Counted from the stretch's first letter, positions 27,507 to 37,611 are shown. The stretch: DNA of 54,939 bases from Prevotellaceae bacterium (GCA_031258195.1 JAIRNF010000011.1:1-54939), one strand, 5' to 3'. Notes: generated by a model not told the origin, from the letters alone. Made by a program: numbers and translations.

Positions 27507-29423
27507 TTATCGAGTAGCTTGGCTGCTATTTTTTTGCATGTGTTCTGCTAAGAATTTTTCCATTGCGCGATAAAAATCAAAACGATTTTCTTCGTTATGG
27601 AAACCATGTCCTTCATTGTCTTTAACCATATACTCTACATTAACACCACGATCTTTAAGCGCTTTAACCATTTGGTCAGACTCATCTTTATTTACTCTTG
27701 GGTCGTTAGCGCCTTGTGCTATAAATAGGGGGGCTTTTATCTTATCGGCATTCAAAGCCGGAGAGGTTTGTGCCAGCTGTAAGCTATCGGCTATAGGATC
27801 TCCAACCATTTCGTACATCATATCAAGCAGCGGTTTCCAGTAAGGAGGAATGGTTTTTAAGAATGTAAACAAATTCGATACTCCTACATAGTCAACACCG
27901 CAAGTATATAAATCGGGAGTATAGGTTAGACCTGCTAATGTTGCATATCCGCCGTAGCTACCACCATAAATGGCTATACGGTTTTTGTCGGCAATACCCT
28001 GTTCAATTAGCCAATTAGCACCATCGGTAATATCGTCTTGCATGGTTAGACCCCATTGCTTGAAAGATATTTCCCAGAAATTTCTACCAAAACCCGTTGA
28101 GCCACGGAAGTTCATCTGGAATACGGCGTATCCGCGGCTTGCGAGGAACTGAACTTCAGGGTTGAATCCCCATGTGTCGCGAGCCCACGGTCCACCGTGC
28201 GGATTAACCACAACCGGTAGGTTTTTTGCGGTTTCCATTGTATAGCCATGGGGCAGCGTTAGGTATGCCTCAACGGTAAGTCCGTCACGCGTTTTGTAAG
28301 TAACACAATGCATAGGACTCATGTCTGCTTCGTTAAGCCAGGGACTTACATCTGCAATTTTTGTCAGTTCATCGGTAGTTTTATCATAGGTGTAATATGC
28401 TCCTAAAGACTTATCGGTATAGGTGCGAACAATTATACGGTTTTCGTCTTTTGTTATAGAATTTATATCGAATTGATAGCCTGCTAGTTTTGCCTCTAAA
28501 TTTTCTCGTAACGCCTTATACTCTTCGCTAAAATAGTGACGCCCTATGTGTTGATGTCCTGTCCAAGAAGCGCCTTCAAGTTCCTTTCTTTTGCGTGAGT
28601 ATGATGCACCGCCGATATCGTAGTCAGGATGTTCGAACAGTACCTCCATTTCTTTTCCCGTAGCCGGATCAAACATGATAAACGCATCTTTATCTCTTCC
28701 TATATTTGATAAAGCATATAAGTATTTATTATCGAATGTAAAGAACATGGGCGACAGTGTTTCTTTAAAGCTTGTTCTGAGAACAGGCTTAAATTCGTCG
28801 CTTTCTTTTTCTCTGTATAGCAAGATCTGGTCAACAACATCCATTGCAACGGCAACACGTAATTTACCGTCATGGTCGGTCATCCATCCTTGGATTGTGC
28901 CGGGATTTTCGGCGAGCTGGGTTAATTCGCCTGTAACGACATTCAGACGGTATGGGTCGAAAATAGTAGGGTCGCGCTTATTTAAGCCTACAATTATTTC
29001 ATCCTCAAAATCCTCAAGATCGTCAATCAGCTGTGTACGGACTTTGTCGAAATCTGTTAAGCCTTTTAAGTTGTTACCATCTGCATCAACGCCAAACAGC
29101 TTATAGTTTTCGTCTCCACCGCTATCTTTTAGGAATAGGATGCGGTTATTGTTTGCCCACATATATCCGGCAACGTCACGCTCTGTTTCATGCGTAAGTT
29201 GGGTTGCGTTTGTTTGCCCTACTTCTTGAACAAAAATATTCATACGGCTATTAACAGGGGCCATGTATGAAAGATACTTACCGTCGGGTGATAGTTGGAA
29301 GCTGGATTTTTCGGGATTTTTAAAAAAATTCTCCAACGGAATTAAATTTAAGTCTGTTCCACCGCAGCTAATCATAGTGCTTAGTATTGTGGCTAGTGAT
29401 AGATACTTGAATGTTTTCTTCAT
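27507..29423 (-). CDS. Prolyl-oligopeptidase-family (S9) peptidase
   Basis: A 638-residue enzyme on a lipoprotein signal (LSLATILSTMISCGG, Cys about 20). Residues of about 35-370 are the WD40/PD40-like beta-propeller (LSPDGKYLSYMAP). The alpha/beta-hydrolase domain has the nucleophile Ser in YGGSYGGYATLAG (about 485-497), the Asp in GANDPRVNKDE and the His in NEGHGFHNEENR. It probably degrades peptides in the periplasm or at the surface (DPP- or acylaminoacyl-peptidase type). It is downstream of hppA (35 bp), so it may be read from the same transcript, and it ends at a clear terminator. Confidence 0.9.
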   Translation of the reverse strand: MKKTFKYLSLATILSTMISCGGTDLNLIPLENFFKNPEKSSFQLSPDGKYLSYMAPVNSRMNIFVQEVGQTNATQLTHETERDVAGYMWANNNRILFLKDSGGDENYKLFGVDADGNNLKGLTDFDKVRTQLIDDLEDFEDEIIVGLNKRDPTIFDPYRLNVVTGELTQLAENPGTIQGWMTDHDGKLRVAVAMDVVDQILLYREKESDEFKPVLRTSFKETLSPMFFTFDNKYLYALSNIGRDKDAFIMFDPATGKEMEVLFEHPDYDIGGASYSRKRKELEGASWTGHQHIGRHYFSEEYKALRENLEAKLAGYQFDINSITKDENRIIVRTYTDKSLGAYYTYDKTTDELTKIADVSPWLNEADMSPMHCVTYKTRDGLTVEAYLTLPHGYTMETAKNLPVVVNPHGGPWARDTWGFNPEVQFLASRGYAVFQMNFRGSTGFGRNFWEISFKQWGLTMQDDITDGANWLIEQGIADKNRIAIYGGSYGGYATLAGLTYTPDLYTCGVDYVGVSNLFTFLKTIPPYWKPLLDMMYEMVGDPIADSLQLAQTSPALNADKIKAPLFIAQGANDPRVNKDESDQMVKALKDRGVNVEYMVKDNEGHGFHNEENRFDFYRAMEKFLAEHMQKNSSQATR

Positions 29424-29457
29424 ATTCAGCTATTTTTAATGTTAATTCTGGTAATGT

Positions 29458-31659
29458 TTAGTAAAGTAAGATATTCATGCTAAGCGTAATACCTACCATA
29501 ACAATAGATACCATTGTCATAAGTTTAATTAGTATGTTTAAGCTGGGGCCGGAAGTATCTTTAAACGGATCGCCTACGGTATCGCCAATAACTGCGGCTT
29601 TGTGAGAGTCACTACCTTTTCCGCCAAAGTTTCCTTCTTCAATATATTTCTTTGCGTTATCCCAAGCACCGCCGGAATTTGCCATAAAGATAGCAAGAAT
29701 AAAGCCGGTAACAATACTTCCGAGCAGAAGCCCCATTACACCGGGAACTCCTAATAGCATTCCAACGCCAATAGGTATAGCAATGGCAAGCAGCGAAGGA
29801 AACAGCATCTCGCGTTGTGCTGCTTTAGTTGATATTGATACACACTTTGCATAATCCGGCTCTGCTGTACCTTCTAGTATTCCGGGTATCTCGCGGAATT
29901 GACGCCTTACTTCATCTACCATTTTCTGCGCTGCACGACCAACGGCATTCATGGTAAGTCCGCAGAATAGGAAGGCAGCCATACCTCCCACAAATGTTCC
30001 GATAAGTAAAGTCGGACTCATAATAGATACGTCAAAAACTTTAAGCACATCCATTAGCGAACCGTTTTTCAACTCTTCTGTCATAGGGTTGTCGGGGTGG
30101 AAATGTACCATACCTAACCGAGCCTCTTCTAGAAAAGATGCCAATAAGGCTAATGCGGTAAGCGCTGCCGAACCTATAGCAAATCCTTTACCTGTAGCGG
30201 CAGTTGTATTTCCTAACGAATCGAGCGCATCGGTGCGTTTACGTACTTCGGGGTCTAATTTTGCCATTTGGGCGTTACCGCCTGCGTTATCGGCAATAGG
30301 TCCGTAAGCATCTGTCGCAAGCGTTATTCCTAGCGTTGATAGCATACCAACGGCAGCAATAGCTATACCGTATAAGCCCATGCTGAAGTTTGCAAATGTC
30401 CAATTTGAAGCGAAACCAAATGAGAGCATAATGGCTAAGCAAACGGCTAGCACAGGAAAAGCGGATGATACCATACCTGTTCCGACACCTGAAATAATAA
30501 CAGTTGCGGGACCTGTTTCCGACGATTTTGCAATTCGCTTGGTTGGTTTATACGAAGATGAGGTAAAGTATTCTGTGCATTGCCCGATAGTGATGCCTGC
30601 CAGCAAACCGATAACAATAGCCAGCCAAATACCGCCGTGGTTAGGCAGTCCTAAATAGTAAAGTATAAAGTAAGAACAAATGGCAATAAGGATTGCGGCA
30701 GAGTTAACGCCAAAATTAAGCGAGCGCATCAGCTGTTTCTGTGTTGCACCTTCTTTGGTGCGAACAAGGAATACGCCAAAGATAGAAAGTATGATACCAA
30801 CAGCGGCAACCAGCATTGGAGCAATAACCGCTTTAAACTGCATGGCGTAGCCCATTACACCAAATCCTGCTGCGCCTAATGCGGCGGTAGATAGAATAGA
30901 GCCGCAGTACGATTCGTAAAGGTCGGCACCCATACCGGCAACGTCGCCTACGTTGTCGCCTACGTTATCGGCAATGGTGGCGGGGTTACGTGGATCATCT
31001 TCGGGGATGCCTGCTTCAACTTTGCCAACCAAGTCGGCACCCACATCGGCAGCTTTGGTAAAAATACCGCCGCCAACACGCGCAAATAATGCCTGACAAG
31101 AAGCACCCATGCCGAATGTTAGGGTTGTTGTAGTAATGATGTTAAGGCTTGCGCCGTCGGGATGTAAGTCTGCCGGGTAAACTGCGTTAAGAATCAAGAA
31201 CCAAGCAGCAATGTCGAATAAGGCTAGACCTACAACAACCAGCCCCATAACAGCTCCGCTTCTGAAAGCGACAATCAAACCTTTGTTCAACGATTCGCGG
31301 GCAGCGTTAGCGGCTCGCGCAGAGGCGTAGGTTGCCGTTTTCATACCGAAGTAGCCAGCTAAACCCGAAAAAAAACCGCCTGTGATAAACGCGAACGGAA
31401 CAAATGGGTTTTGGATATGCAGCACATAAGCTAAGAATGCAAACAGTAGCCCGATGACGATAAAAACAATGATTACAACCTTATACTGTTGCTTAAGGTA
31501 AGCCATGGCTCCGGTGCGTACGTGTCCTGCAATTTTTTTCATGAGCTCCGTTCCTTCGTCGTAGCCCATCATGTTTTTAAAGAAGTAAAAGGCAAAGCCC
31601 AAAGCAAGAATAGAGCTGACAGGTATCAGCCAAAAGATGAGTGGAGTTTGTGAAATCAT
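29458..31659 (-). CDS. hppA: Membrane-bound ion-translocating pyrophosphatase
   Basis: A 733-residue polytopic inner-membrane pump with about 16 helices that hydrolyses pyrophosphate to move H+ and/or Na+ outward. The pyrophosphate-binding motif [20 protein letters not shown] lies at about residues 206-225, [20 protein letters not shown] follows, and [20 protein letters not shown] with [13 protein letters not shown] lies near the C-terminus. [10 protein letters not shown] has Ala at the K/A position, which marks the K+-dependent subgroup, mostly Na+ pumps; ion choice is inferred from that residue. Full length. Confidence 0.95.
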   Translation of the reverse strand: MISQTPLIFWLIPVSSILALGFAFYFFKNMMGYDEGTELMKKIAGHVRTGAMAYLKQQYKVVIIVFIVIGLLFAFLAYVLHIQNPFVPFAFITGGFFSGLAGYFGMKTATYASARAANAARESLNKGLIVAFRSGAVMGLVVVGLALFDIAAWFLILNAVYPADLHPDGASLNIITTTTLTFGMGASCQALFARVGGGIFTKAADVGADLVGKVEAGIPEDDPRNPATIADNVGDNVGDVAGMGADLYESYCGSILSTAALGAAGFGVMGYAMQFKAVIAPMLVAAVGIILSIFGVFLVRTKEGATQKQLMRSLNFGVNSAAILIAICSYFILYYLGLPNHGGIWLAIVIGLLAGITIGQCTEYFTSSSYKPTKRIAKSSETGPATVIISGVGTGMVSSAFPVLAVCLAIMLSFGFASNWTFANFSMGLYGIAIAAVGMLSTLGITLATDAYGPIADNAGGNAQMAKLDPEVRKRTDALDSLGNTTAATGKGFAIGSAALTALALLASFLEEARLGMVHFHPDNPMTEELKNGSLMDVLKVFDVSIMSPTLLIGTFVGGMAAFLFCGLTMNAVGRAAQKMVDEVRRQFREIPGILEGTAEPDYAKCVSISTKAAQREMLFPSLLAIAIPIGVGMLLGVPGVMGLLLGSIVTGFILAIFMANSGGAWDNAKKYIEEGNFGGKGSDSHKAAVIGDTVGDPFKDTSGPSLNILIKLMTMVSIVMVGITLSMNILLY

Positions 31660-31881
31660 ATAGTTTAGGATTTAGTTGTTTCCGCTAATTGGTAAAGAAT
31701 TTCACAGCATGTGGTGGATTAGGACTAGCAAGGTAAAAAAAATATCGTGTCGATATTTCGCGAAGGCTGATTTTTTTTAAAAAAAACAATATCAAAATAT
31801 ACATAGTACGAGGTGTATTAAAACGCCTAATCGTAAATAAGTAACCCTGATAAGTAGGTTGCCCCCATCTTTGAAATAACT

Positions 31882-31910
31882 GTCATTCCGAGCGTAGCGA
31901 GGAATGACGG
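31882..31910. repeat. Short relative of the dispersed palindromic repeat
   Basis: GTCATTCCGAGCGTAGCGA followed by GGAATGACG is the ends-only version of the palindrome, like the copy at 6291-6318. Confidence 0.75.
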
Positions 31911-31934
31911 GAGGATTCTGGTTGGAGTATGTAG

Positions 31935-31984
31935 TATAGCTAAAAACAGGGAGCGTAAATTTACGCTCCCTGTTTTTAGCTATA
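31935..31984 (-). terminator. Perfect 50-base palindrome, probable terminator
   Basis: TATAGCTAAAAACAGGGAG is the start of a 25-base arm mirrored exactly by the next 25 bases. The core AAAAACAGGGAGCG/CGCTCCCTGTTTTT is terminator-like in both directions and sits 24 bases beyond the stop of the STN-fusion gene. Confidence 0.75.
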
Positions 31985-32008
31985 ACATGGTGTCTTTGCG
32001 AAGAATAT

Positions 32009-33514
32009 TTAAAATCTGATACCGGTAGTAAAACCAACCCATGCTTCGAGCTTAGTATTTCCGTCAACTTCGTCCCAAATAGTGTATGGAGCACTTATCT
32101 GTAGCCGGTTTTCAGCAGTGTTATTCCCTATATAGAGGTTGGCAACAGGTCCGGCAAACAGCTTAAGGTTCTTTGCTATTTTATGGTAGAATACTGGACG
32201 GAGCTGTACTAAACCGTTATATTTCTTTTGCTTAAACTTTTTAGTGGCAAGGTTATAATGAATGCCCTCTAAGTTCATACCTATACTGGAAGCAAAATTT
32301 ATAGTTTTCCCGAAGCCTATGCCATAACCCCAAAATTCATCGTCGAAGTTGTAGCCAAGAGAAATAATGCCATATAGACGGTCTGTTCCGCTACGAAATG
32401 AGGCTGTAGCGTGTAAAAACTCGCCTCCTGCCAGCTCAACTTCCATGAAACCGTTCTTAGAAATGTTTATTAAGCCTACCTGTACGTTTGCTTCGTCGCT
32501 AATATTTACCAAGCCTACTTGTACTTTACTTTTATGAGCAATATTTGCTATACCTGCGAGTTGACAAGTAGCGGTATCGGCAATATTTGTGATACCAGCA
32601 ACCTGAACTGTAGAAGATTTTGCTGCATTAGCAATACCCGCCATTTGAATCGCTGTTTCTCCCTCTTTAACCGCATTAATGATACCGGCAAAATGTGCCG
32701 ATTTGTTTGCTGATTTGGAAATATTCGCAATGCCTGCAAATTGTGCTCCTTCAATATGTTGTGTTAAGTTGAGAACTCCCGCAAACTGGGCACCGCTGGT
32801 TATGCTGGAATTTTTATTGAATATTCCACCAAACTCTACGCCGTTAAGACCTCCGGTAATCCCACCCAGTATATTTATGGATGTATTGTATGAGTAGTTA
32901 ATGCTATTACCGCCACTTGAACTTAATGGATAAACAAAGCTGATTTGGAAAGGCTTGCTATTTTTTTGCTCGGGTTGTGCCGTTGCTCTATTTACTGAGG
33001 TTGTAGCCGCTAATGCTACTAGCAGTGTCGTGATTTGTTTTTTCATTTGTTCGTCATTTTTTGAATTTATACTACTATGACAAATAAGTTGATCTTTACC
33101 ACTAGCTAGGTGCTCTGTTTTTTTTGAAAATAATGCGGAGTCTTTGGATTCTAAAAAGTTAAGCCTTGCGTTTTTTTCTGATTCTTCAGGTTCTACAGTA
33201 TTTATAGTTTCAGTGGATGTTAGTATAATATACGAACCATGTTGCTTGAATGTAGCAGCTGAGCCTAGCACTTCTTTTAAGACAACGCTTAAAGGTTTAG
33301 CGTTTACATCTAGCGTAACAAAACGGGCTGTATTTATCTCTTGAGGGTTATATGAAAAGGTAACATTTGCCTGCTTGGCTATTGCTGCCAGAACTTCGTG
33401 CAGCTTCTCTTTATGAACGCTAATAGTTATAGGAACTTTAAGCTGACTGCTATTACGCCCAAACGAGGTATTAATTGATAAAAGTAGTAAAAAGATAAAA
33501 ACTGTATATCGCAT
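32009..33514 (-). CDS. STN domain fused to a surface-repeat (LA_2272-like) protein
   Basis: A 501-residue protein with a signal peptide (MRYTVFIFLLLLSINTSFG). Residues of about 25-100 are an STN (secretin/TonB N-terminal) domain: LKVPITISVHKEKLHEVLAA, ANVTFSYNPQEINTARFVTL. Residues of about 156-185 hold what looks like a second signal peptide (MKKQITTLLVALAATTSVNR). From about 195 come repeats of the type GAQFAGVLNL, GAQFAGIANI, AIQMAGIANA, TVQVAGITNI, CQLAGIANIA, KVQVGLVNI, NVQVGLINI, then a short outer-membrane-like C-terminus. It lies 12 bases after fecR and completes a sigma/FecR/STN locus without a TonB receptor. A separate start at 33046 would give a 345-residue protein. Confidence 0.7.
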   Translation of the reverse strand: MRYTVFIFLLLLSINTSFGRNSSQLKVPITISVHKEKLHEVLAAIAKQANVTFSYNPQEINTARFVTLDVNAKPLSVVLKEVLGSAATFKQHGSYIILTSTETINTVEPEESEKNARLNFLESKDSALFSKKTEHLASGKDQLICHSSINSKNDEQMKKQITTLLVALAATTSVNRATAQPEQKNSKPFQISFVYPLSSSGGNSINYSYNTSINILGGITGGLNGVEFGGIFNKNSSITSGAQFAGVLNLTQHIEGAQFAGIANISKSANKSAHFAGIINAVKEGETAIQMAGIANAAKSSTVQVAGITNIADTATCQLAGIANIAHKSKVQVGLVNISDEANVQVGLINISKNGFMEVELAGGEFLHATASFRSGTDRLYGIISLGYNFDDEFWGYGIGFGKTINFASSIGMNLEGIHYNLATKKFKQKKYNGLVQLRPVFYHKIAKNLKLFAGPVANLYIGNNTAENRLQISAPYTIWDEVDGNTKLEAWVGFTTGIRF

Positions 33515-33526
33515 TGTTAAAGGCTG

Positions 33527-34504
33527 CTAAAGAAGAGATAATATATATGTTCCGTTTTGGTGTTGGAGGCTTAGCCGGAGAGTTTCTGCCACTATCTGGA
33601 GCATATGCTCAACATCCTCGTTTTCGCTAAAGCTAACGGTTATTTGTTTACTGTTAAGGCTATCGTTAGCAGGTATAATTGTTACATTAAACTGATGGCT
33701 TAACCGATCGATAACTTTATATAATGGCGTTGCGTCAAATATAATTTGGTCGAGCCCTACATCTTTGCCTCCTATTCGTTTACTGAATTGTTTGCTGGCT
33801 TTGTTGTAGTAGCCGATTTCTCCTTCATATAAGTTTAGTCCGCTATTTTCTAACGTGTAAAAAAGAACGATACCACACTCTACGCTAACCGATATGTATT
33901 GGTTATCAGAGTAACCATCAACGGTAAATACCGTTCCAATATCTTCAATAATAGTTTCGCCAATATTCACCACCAGCTTTCCGTTGGCATCTTCGCCAAT
34001 TTCAAAGAACGCTTTACCTGTTAGCAGAATAGATTTGTTGCTCGTTCCGTAGTCTTGCTCATAAGTAATGCTGCTGTTCTCGCTTAAACGTATTATGCTG
34101 TTATCCGGCATAATATGTTCTATGCTGTTCTCGTTAGATGCAATATATATAGGGCTGCGATCTTCTTTATTTTGTAGAAAGAAGAATAAAGAAGCGGCAA
34201 TTAAGATAGCAAAAGAAGCAGCAACTTGTAAGCATAAACGAATTTTTCGAGGTTTATGAACGGTTTCAGCAGGTGCAGATTGCCGCATGTGCTGTTCAAG
34301 CTTATTCCATGCTTTAGCAGTATCTATGGCGGAAAGGGATGTCGGTTGAACAATTTTTTGATAAACCGATGTCATTTCATCAAAGTAGGCTTCATTCTCT
34401 TGTGACTCTGCCACCCAATCTTCGAGCATACTCAACTCATTAGCCGAAGCCTCTCCGCTAAAATATTTAGCCAGTAAAATGTCTATATCAGTATTTATAT
34501 CCAT
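33527..34504 (-). CDS. FecR-family anti-sigma factor
   Basis: A 325-residue inner-membrane regulator. The N-terminal cytoplasmic part (about 1-85) begins IDILLAKYFSGEASANELSM, the usual FecR/DUF4880-like start. One helix (CLQVAASFAILIAASLFFFL, about 92-111) crosses the membrane. The FecR domain (about 125-225) has MPDNSIIRLSENSSITYEQ and GKAFFEI, and the C-terminal DUF4974 domain (about 255-325) has FDATPLYKVIDRLSHQFNVT. It would hold the sigma factor at 34512 inactive until signalled by an STN protein, normally the one encoded just downstream. Spacing to the sigma gene is 7 bases. Confidence 0.92.
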   Translation of the reverse strand: MDINTDIDILLAKYFSGEASANELSMLEDWVAESQENEAYFDEMTSVYQKIVQPTSLSAIDTAKAWNKLEQHMRQSAPAETVHKPRKIRLCLQVAASFAILIAASLFFFLQNKEDRSPIYIASNENSIEHIMPDNSIIRLSENSSITYEQDYGTSNKSILLTGKAFFEIGEDANGKLVVNIGETIIEDIGTVFTVDGYSDNQYISVSVECGIVLFYTLENSGLNLYEGEIGYYNKASKQFSKRIGGKDVGLDQIIFDATPLYKVIDRLSHQFNVTIIPANDSLNSKQITVSFSENEDVEHMLQIVAETLRLSLQHQNGTYILSLL

Positions 34505-34511
34505 AGGCTAT

Positions 34512-35108
34512 TTATTTTAGTACTGCGAATATTAGCAGTATTGCTAAAAATTCTTTTAAATCAATGCGGAGCAGCTTCAATGCTTTTGCAATATGGTTTT
34601 CAACCGTATTAAACGAGATATCCAGCTTCTCGGCAATTTCTGCATAGCTTAGCTGTTGCAAGCGGCTTAGCTCAAACACTTCTCTACACTTAGGAGGAAG
34701 TTTTTCTATTGCCCTACTTATTTGTTGCTGTAATTCGGAATATTCAACATTGTTATCGCTATTTATTACTGCTTCTGATTTACTATATGTATATAGTTGA
34801 TTGTGCTCTGCTCTTATTTTTGTCTGCTTAAGTTTATTTATGCAGCTGTTGTGTACGGTTCTATATAAATACGACTTTATTGATGTTTTTATGTTTGTTT
34901 CTTTTCGCTGATCCCATAGCTTGCAAAACATTTTCTGTACAATGTCTTCCGATTCATCCATATTGTGTAATATAGAAAACGCATAGTAGCACAGAGGCTC
35001 ATACCATGTGGTAAACAGCTGCTTGTAAATAGCATGATTATCGCTTTTAAACTGCTCTGTTTGTATGTCTTCTATATTTATCAAGCTGATTATTATTTTG
35101 ACCGACAA
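34512..35108 (-). CDS. ECF RNA polymerase sigma factor (FecI-like)
   Basis: A 198-residue Bacteroidota-type ECF sigma factor. Region 2 (about 28-100) has YEPLCYYAFSILHNMDESED and DIVQKMFCKLWDQR. Region 4 (about 130-185) has LPPKCREVFELSRLQQLSYA and EIAEKLDISFNTVENHIAKA. A hydrophobic tail (FLAILLIFAVLK) closes it, as in many relatives. It heads the fecR/STN cluster and probably transcribes that cluster or a surface uptake system. ATG codons further in could also serve as start; the leader MSVKIIISLINIEDIQ looks atypical, so the true start may be later. Confidence 0.92.
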   Translation of the reverse strand: MSVKIIISLINIEDIQTEQFKSDNHAIYKQLFTTWYEPLCYYAFSILHNMDESEDIVQKMFCKLWDQRKETNIKTSIKSYLYRTVHNSCINKLKQTKIRAEHNQLYTYSKSEAVINSDNNVEYSELQQQISRAIEKLPPKCREVFELSRLQQLSYAEIAEKLDISFNTVENHIAKALKLLRIDLKEFLAILLIFAVLK

Positions 35109-35293
35109 ATATAGACATTCGTATTGGTTTATATATGACAGCCGAGGTGTGCAAAACCACTATTACGGCACTATAGAAATTCATCTCCCACTCTAAAATA
35201 TTAGCAACATGTTGTTTATTAGAATTTTAAATGCAAATATTTTGCTCATTGTTGAGTAAAGTTAAATATAAGTTTAATTTTGTTTAATAAAAG

Positions 35294-35324
35294 TTTGATT
35301 TATTTTAATTTGTATTTACTTTTG
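35294..35324 (+). promoter_or_regulatory. Promoter for the DUF2089 operon
   Basis: The -33 box TTTG at 35294-35297 and the -7 box TACTTTTG at 35317-35324 are separated by 19 bases, the ideal Bacteroidota spacing. The start codon follows 22 bases later. Confidence 0.75.
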
Positions 35325-35345
35325 CAAAAATAAATATATAGAATT

Positions 35346-35609
35346 ATGCTACCATGTTATTGTCCAAGCTGCCAAACTCAGCTGAAAGTGAAGAGCCTTA
35401 AATGCGAAAAGTGCGAAACAGAGGTAACCGGCGGCTACGAGCTACCGGTATTGGCTCTCTTACCTGTGGATGATCAGAAATTTATACTCGATTTTGTGCG
35501 TCATAGCGGAAGCTTAAAAGAAATGGCTAACCAGTTAAACCTTAGCTATCCTACGGTGCGAAATTTACTAAATGGTATAATCGAAAAGATTAAATCGTAT
35601 GAAAAGTAG
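35346..35609 (+). CDS. DUF2089-family zinc-ribbon/HTH protein
   Basis: An 87-residue probable regulator. The N-terminus has a zinc ribbon of two CxxC pairs (CYCPSCQTQLKVKSLKCEKC). The C-terminus is a helix-turn-helix (SGSLKEMANQLNLSYPTVRN), matching DUF2089. It overlaps the next gene by 11 bases, implying coupled translation, so it probably controls or adjusts the membrane protein it is expressed with. Confidence 0.85.
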   Translation: MLPCYCPSCQTQLKVKSLKCEKCETEVTGGYELPVLALLPVDDQKFILDFVRHSGSLKEMANQLNLSYPTVRNLLNGIIEKIKSYEK

Positions 35610-36231
35610 TACATTTTGGTCGTTGCTCCTCAACCCCTTTACTCGCCTTGGCGGATGGAAAGCCTTTTTTATAGGTTTAGCTATATTGCTAATAACAACA
35701 GCTGTGGGCTGTTTTTATGAGGTGGCACCTATTGGTTTGCTTTATATTGGGCTGGTAGAAGACCCTCAGCTAAGCACGATACTAGCTTGCCAGCTATCGG
35801 TGTTGGGGGTTTTTATGGTGGTAACGTATATTATTGCGCTAATATCCACCAAAAACGTACGTTTTCAGGATGTGCTGGGTATCACTACATTGGCGCAAAG
35901 CCCTATTCTGCTGCTTGTTTTAAGTACCCTTCCGATGAAAGGAATAGCGAATGCGGCAATAAGTTTTATGAAAGATGGGGATCCTACCGCGTTAAATCAG
36001 TTGCAATCGGTGGGTTCGTATGTCTTTATAATATGTGTTTCTATTGCCTTAGTTGCTATACTGATATGGTATATTCTTATTCTTTACAACGGGTTTAGAA
36101 CGCTAACAGACTTGAAAGCGGGCAAGGGCATTTTTATTTTTATTATTGTTCTGATTCTGTGTGATGTGCTATCGTCTTACCTCGTTTACTTACTCACTAA
36201 TGGGGCTATAAACCGCTTTGCATTTGTATAA
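35599..36231 (+). CDS. YIP1-family membrane protein
   Basis: A 210-residue inner-membrane protein with five predicted helices (for example FFIGLAILLITTAVGCFYEV, LGVFMVVTYIIALIS, FIFIIVLILCDVLSSYLVY). The start FWSLLLNPFTRLGGWKAF and the helix pattern fit the YIP1 family. Function is unknown. The gene overlaps the DUF2089 gene and is followed by the hydrolase gene 24 bases later. Confidence 0.7.
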   Translation: MKSSTFWSLLLNPFTRLGGWKAFFIGLAILLITTAVGCFYEVAPIGLLYIGLVEDPQLSTILACQLSVLGVFMVVTYIIALISTKNVRFQDVLGITTLAQSPILLLVLSTLPMKGIANAAISFMKDGDPTALNQLQSVGSYVFIICVSIALVAILIWYILILYNGFRTLTDLKAGKGIFIFIIVLILCDVLSSYLVYLLTNGAINRFAFV

Positions 36232-36255
36232 ACCTATAAATTAATTCGCATAATC

Positions 36256-37611
36256 ATGAAAAAAATAATTTCTGCATTAGTTTTAATAATGCTTTTAAAT
36301 TCGGTTCTTTTCGCCCAAGACATAACAGGCGTTTGGTATGGTGTGCTAAAGACCCAAGGGCTGGAATTCCCCATAGGTTTTAGCATTGAAAAAGAAGGAG
36401 AGCAATACTCTGCGGCTATGAGTGTTCCTAAGCAAAATATGAAAGACGCACCGGTTAAGACCACAACGTTTAGCAACGATACGTTGACGTTCGAAATACC
36501 ACGGCTAACGATTATCTATAAGGGAGTGGTAGATAAAAACGGCACGATAAAAGGCAAATTCACCCAATTTGGACAGGAGTATATTTTAGATTTGGGTAGA
36601 GAAAAAACATTTAAGGATGTAAAACGTCCGCAAGAGCCAAAGCCTCCCTATCCCTATATCTCGGAAGATATAAAATTTAAAAATGAAAGTGCGAACATTA
36701 ATCTTGCCGGAACCATAACAATTCCGGAAGGAAGAGGTAAGTACCCCGCAGTTGTACTGGTATCGGGTAGCGGGTCGCAAGATCGGAACGAGGAGGTTTT
36801 AGACCATAGACCCTTTCTGGTTTTATCAGATTATCTCACACGAAATGGAATTGCTGTTTTACGTTACGACGATAGAGGCTTTGCCGAGTCGGAAGGAGAT
36901 GCTTATACGTCAACTACCGCTGATTTTGCAACCGACGCTCTAGCAGGTGTTCATTATCTGCAAAGCAGAAAAGAGGTTAACCCTAAGCGGGTAGGTATTA
37001 TAGGGCACAGCGAGGGAGGTATAATTGCATTTATGCTAGCTGCTAAAGAAAAAGATGTTGCTTTTGTTATTTCTATGGCTGGTAGTGCGATTAGAGGCGA
37101 CAGCATTTTCATATTGCAAAACGAAATTGGGGGCAGAGGTCATGGAATGACAGAAGAAGCATTACTAATGGCTCGTAGCATAAACAGATCGACTTACGAT
37201 GTTGTGCTGAACGCAGACAGCAAAGAGGAGATAGAAGAGAAGCTGACCGAAATGTTTGGAACGTCCGACAGGGCTAAGGCGCGGATCGAGCAAATGTCTA
37301 ATAATTGGATGAGATTCTTTTTAAAATACGACCCGTCTGTTGATATCCAAAACATACATATTCCGGTATTTGCCATGTTTGGAAGCAAAGATTATCAGGT
37401 TCCCGCAGATCCTAATGCAGAATCGTTTAATGCATATATTCCTGCATCAAATAAAAACGCAGGCGTAAAGATTTATGCTAATAAAAACCATCTATTCCAA
37501 AACGCAGTAACGGGTATGTTTAACGAGTATCAGGAAATAGAAGAAACCATGAGTCCGGAAGTTTTACAGGATATTGTTGATTGGATTAAAATGATAAATA
37601 GAAATTTATAA
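36256..37611 (+). CDS. Exported alpha/beta hydrolase
   Basis: A 451-residue enzyme with a signal peptide (MKKIISALVLIMLLNSVLFA). Residues of about 22-115 form a small N-terminal beta domain (ITGVWYGVLKTQGLEFPIGF). The alpha/beta-hydrolase core has the oxyanion region LVSGSGSQDRNE, the nucleophile Ser in IIGHSEGGIIAF (about 249-260), Asp in FAMFGSKDYQVPAD (about 375-388) and His in ANKNHLFQNA. It resembles the BAAT/acyl-hydrolase and S9-like groups; the substrate is unknown. It is the third gene of the DUF2089/YIP1 cluster. Confidence 0.85.
   Translation: MKKIISALVLIMLLNSVLFAQDITGVWYGVLKTQGLEFPIGFSIEKEGEQYSAAMSVPKQNMKDAPVKTTTFSNDTLTFEIPRLTIIYKGVVDKNGTIKGKFTQFGQEYILDLGREKTFKDVKRPQEPKPPYPYISEDIKFKNESANINLAGTITIPEGRGKYPAVVLVSGSGSQDRNEEVLDHRPFLVLSDYLTRNGIAVLRYDDRGFAESEGDAYTSTTADFATDALAGVHYLQSRKEVNPKRVGIIGHSEGGIIAFMLAAKEKDVAFVISMAGSAIRGDSIFILQNEIGGRGHGMTEEALLMARSINRSTYDVVLNADSKEEIEEKLTEMFGTSDRAKARIEQMSNNWMRFFLKYDPSVDIQNIHIPVFAMFGSKDYQVPADPNAESFNAYIPASNKNAGVKIYANKNHLFQNAVTGMFNEYQEIEETMSPEVLQDIVDWIKMINRNL

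Larger units (their letters stand above)
31660..32008. other. 349-bp intergenic region upstream of hppA
   Basis: Contains the leader of hppA (right to left), a poly-A/T stretch near 31735-31795, a short copy of the palindromic repeat (31882-31910) and the 50-base palindrome at 31935-31984 that ends the gene at 32009. No further coding frame is convincing. Confidence 0.5.
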
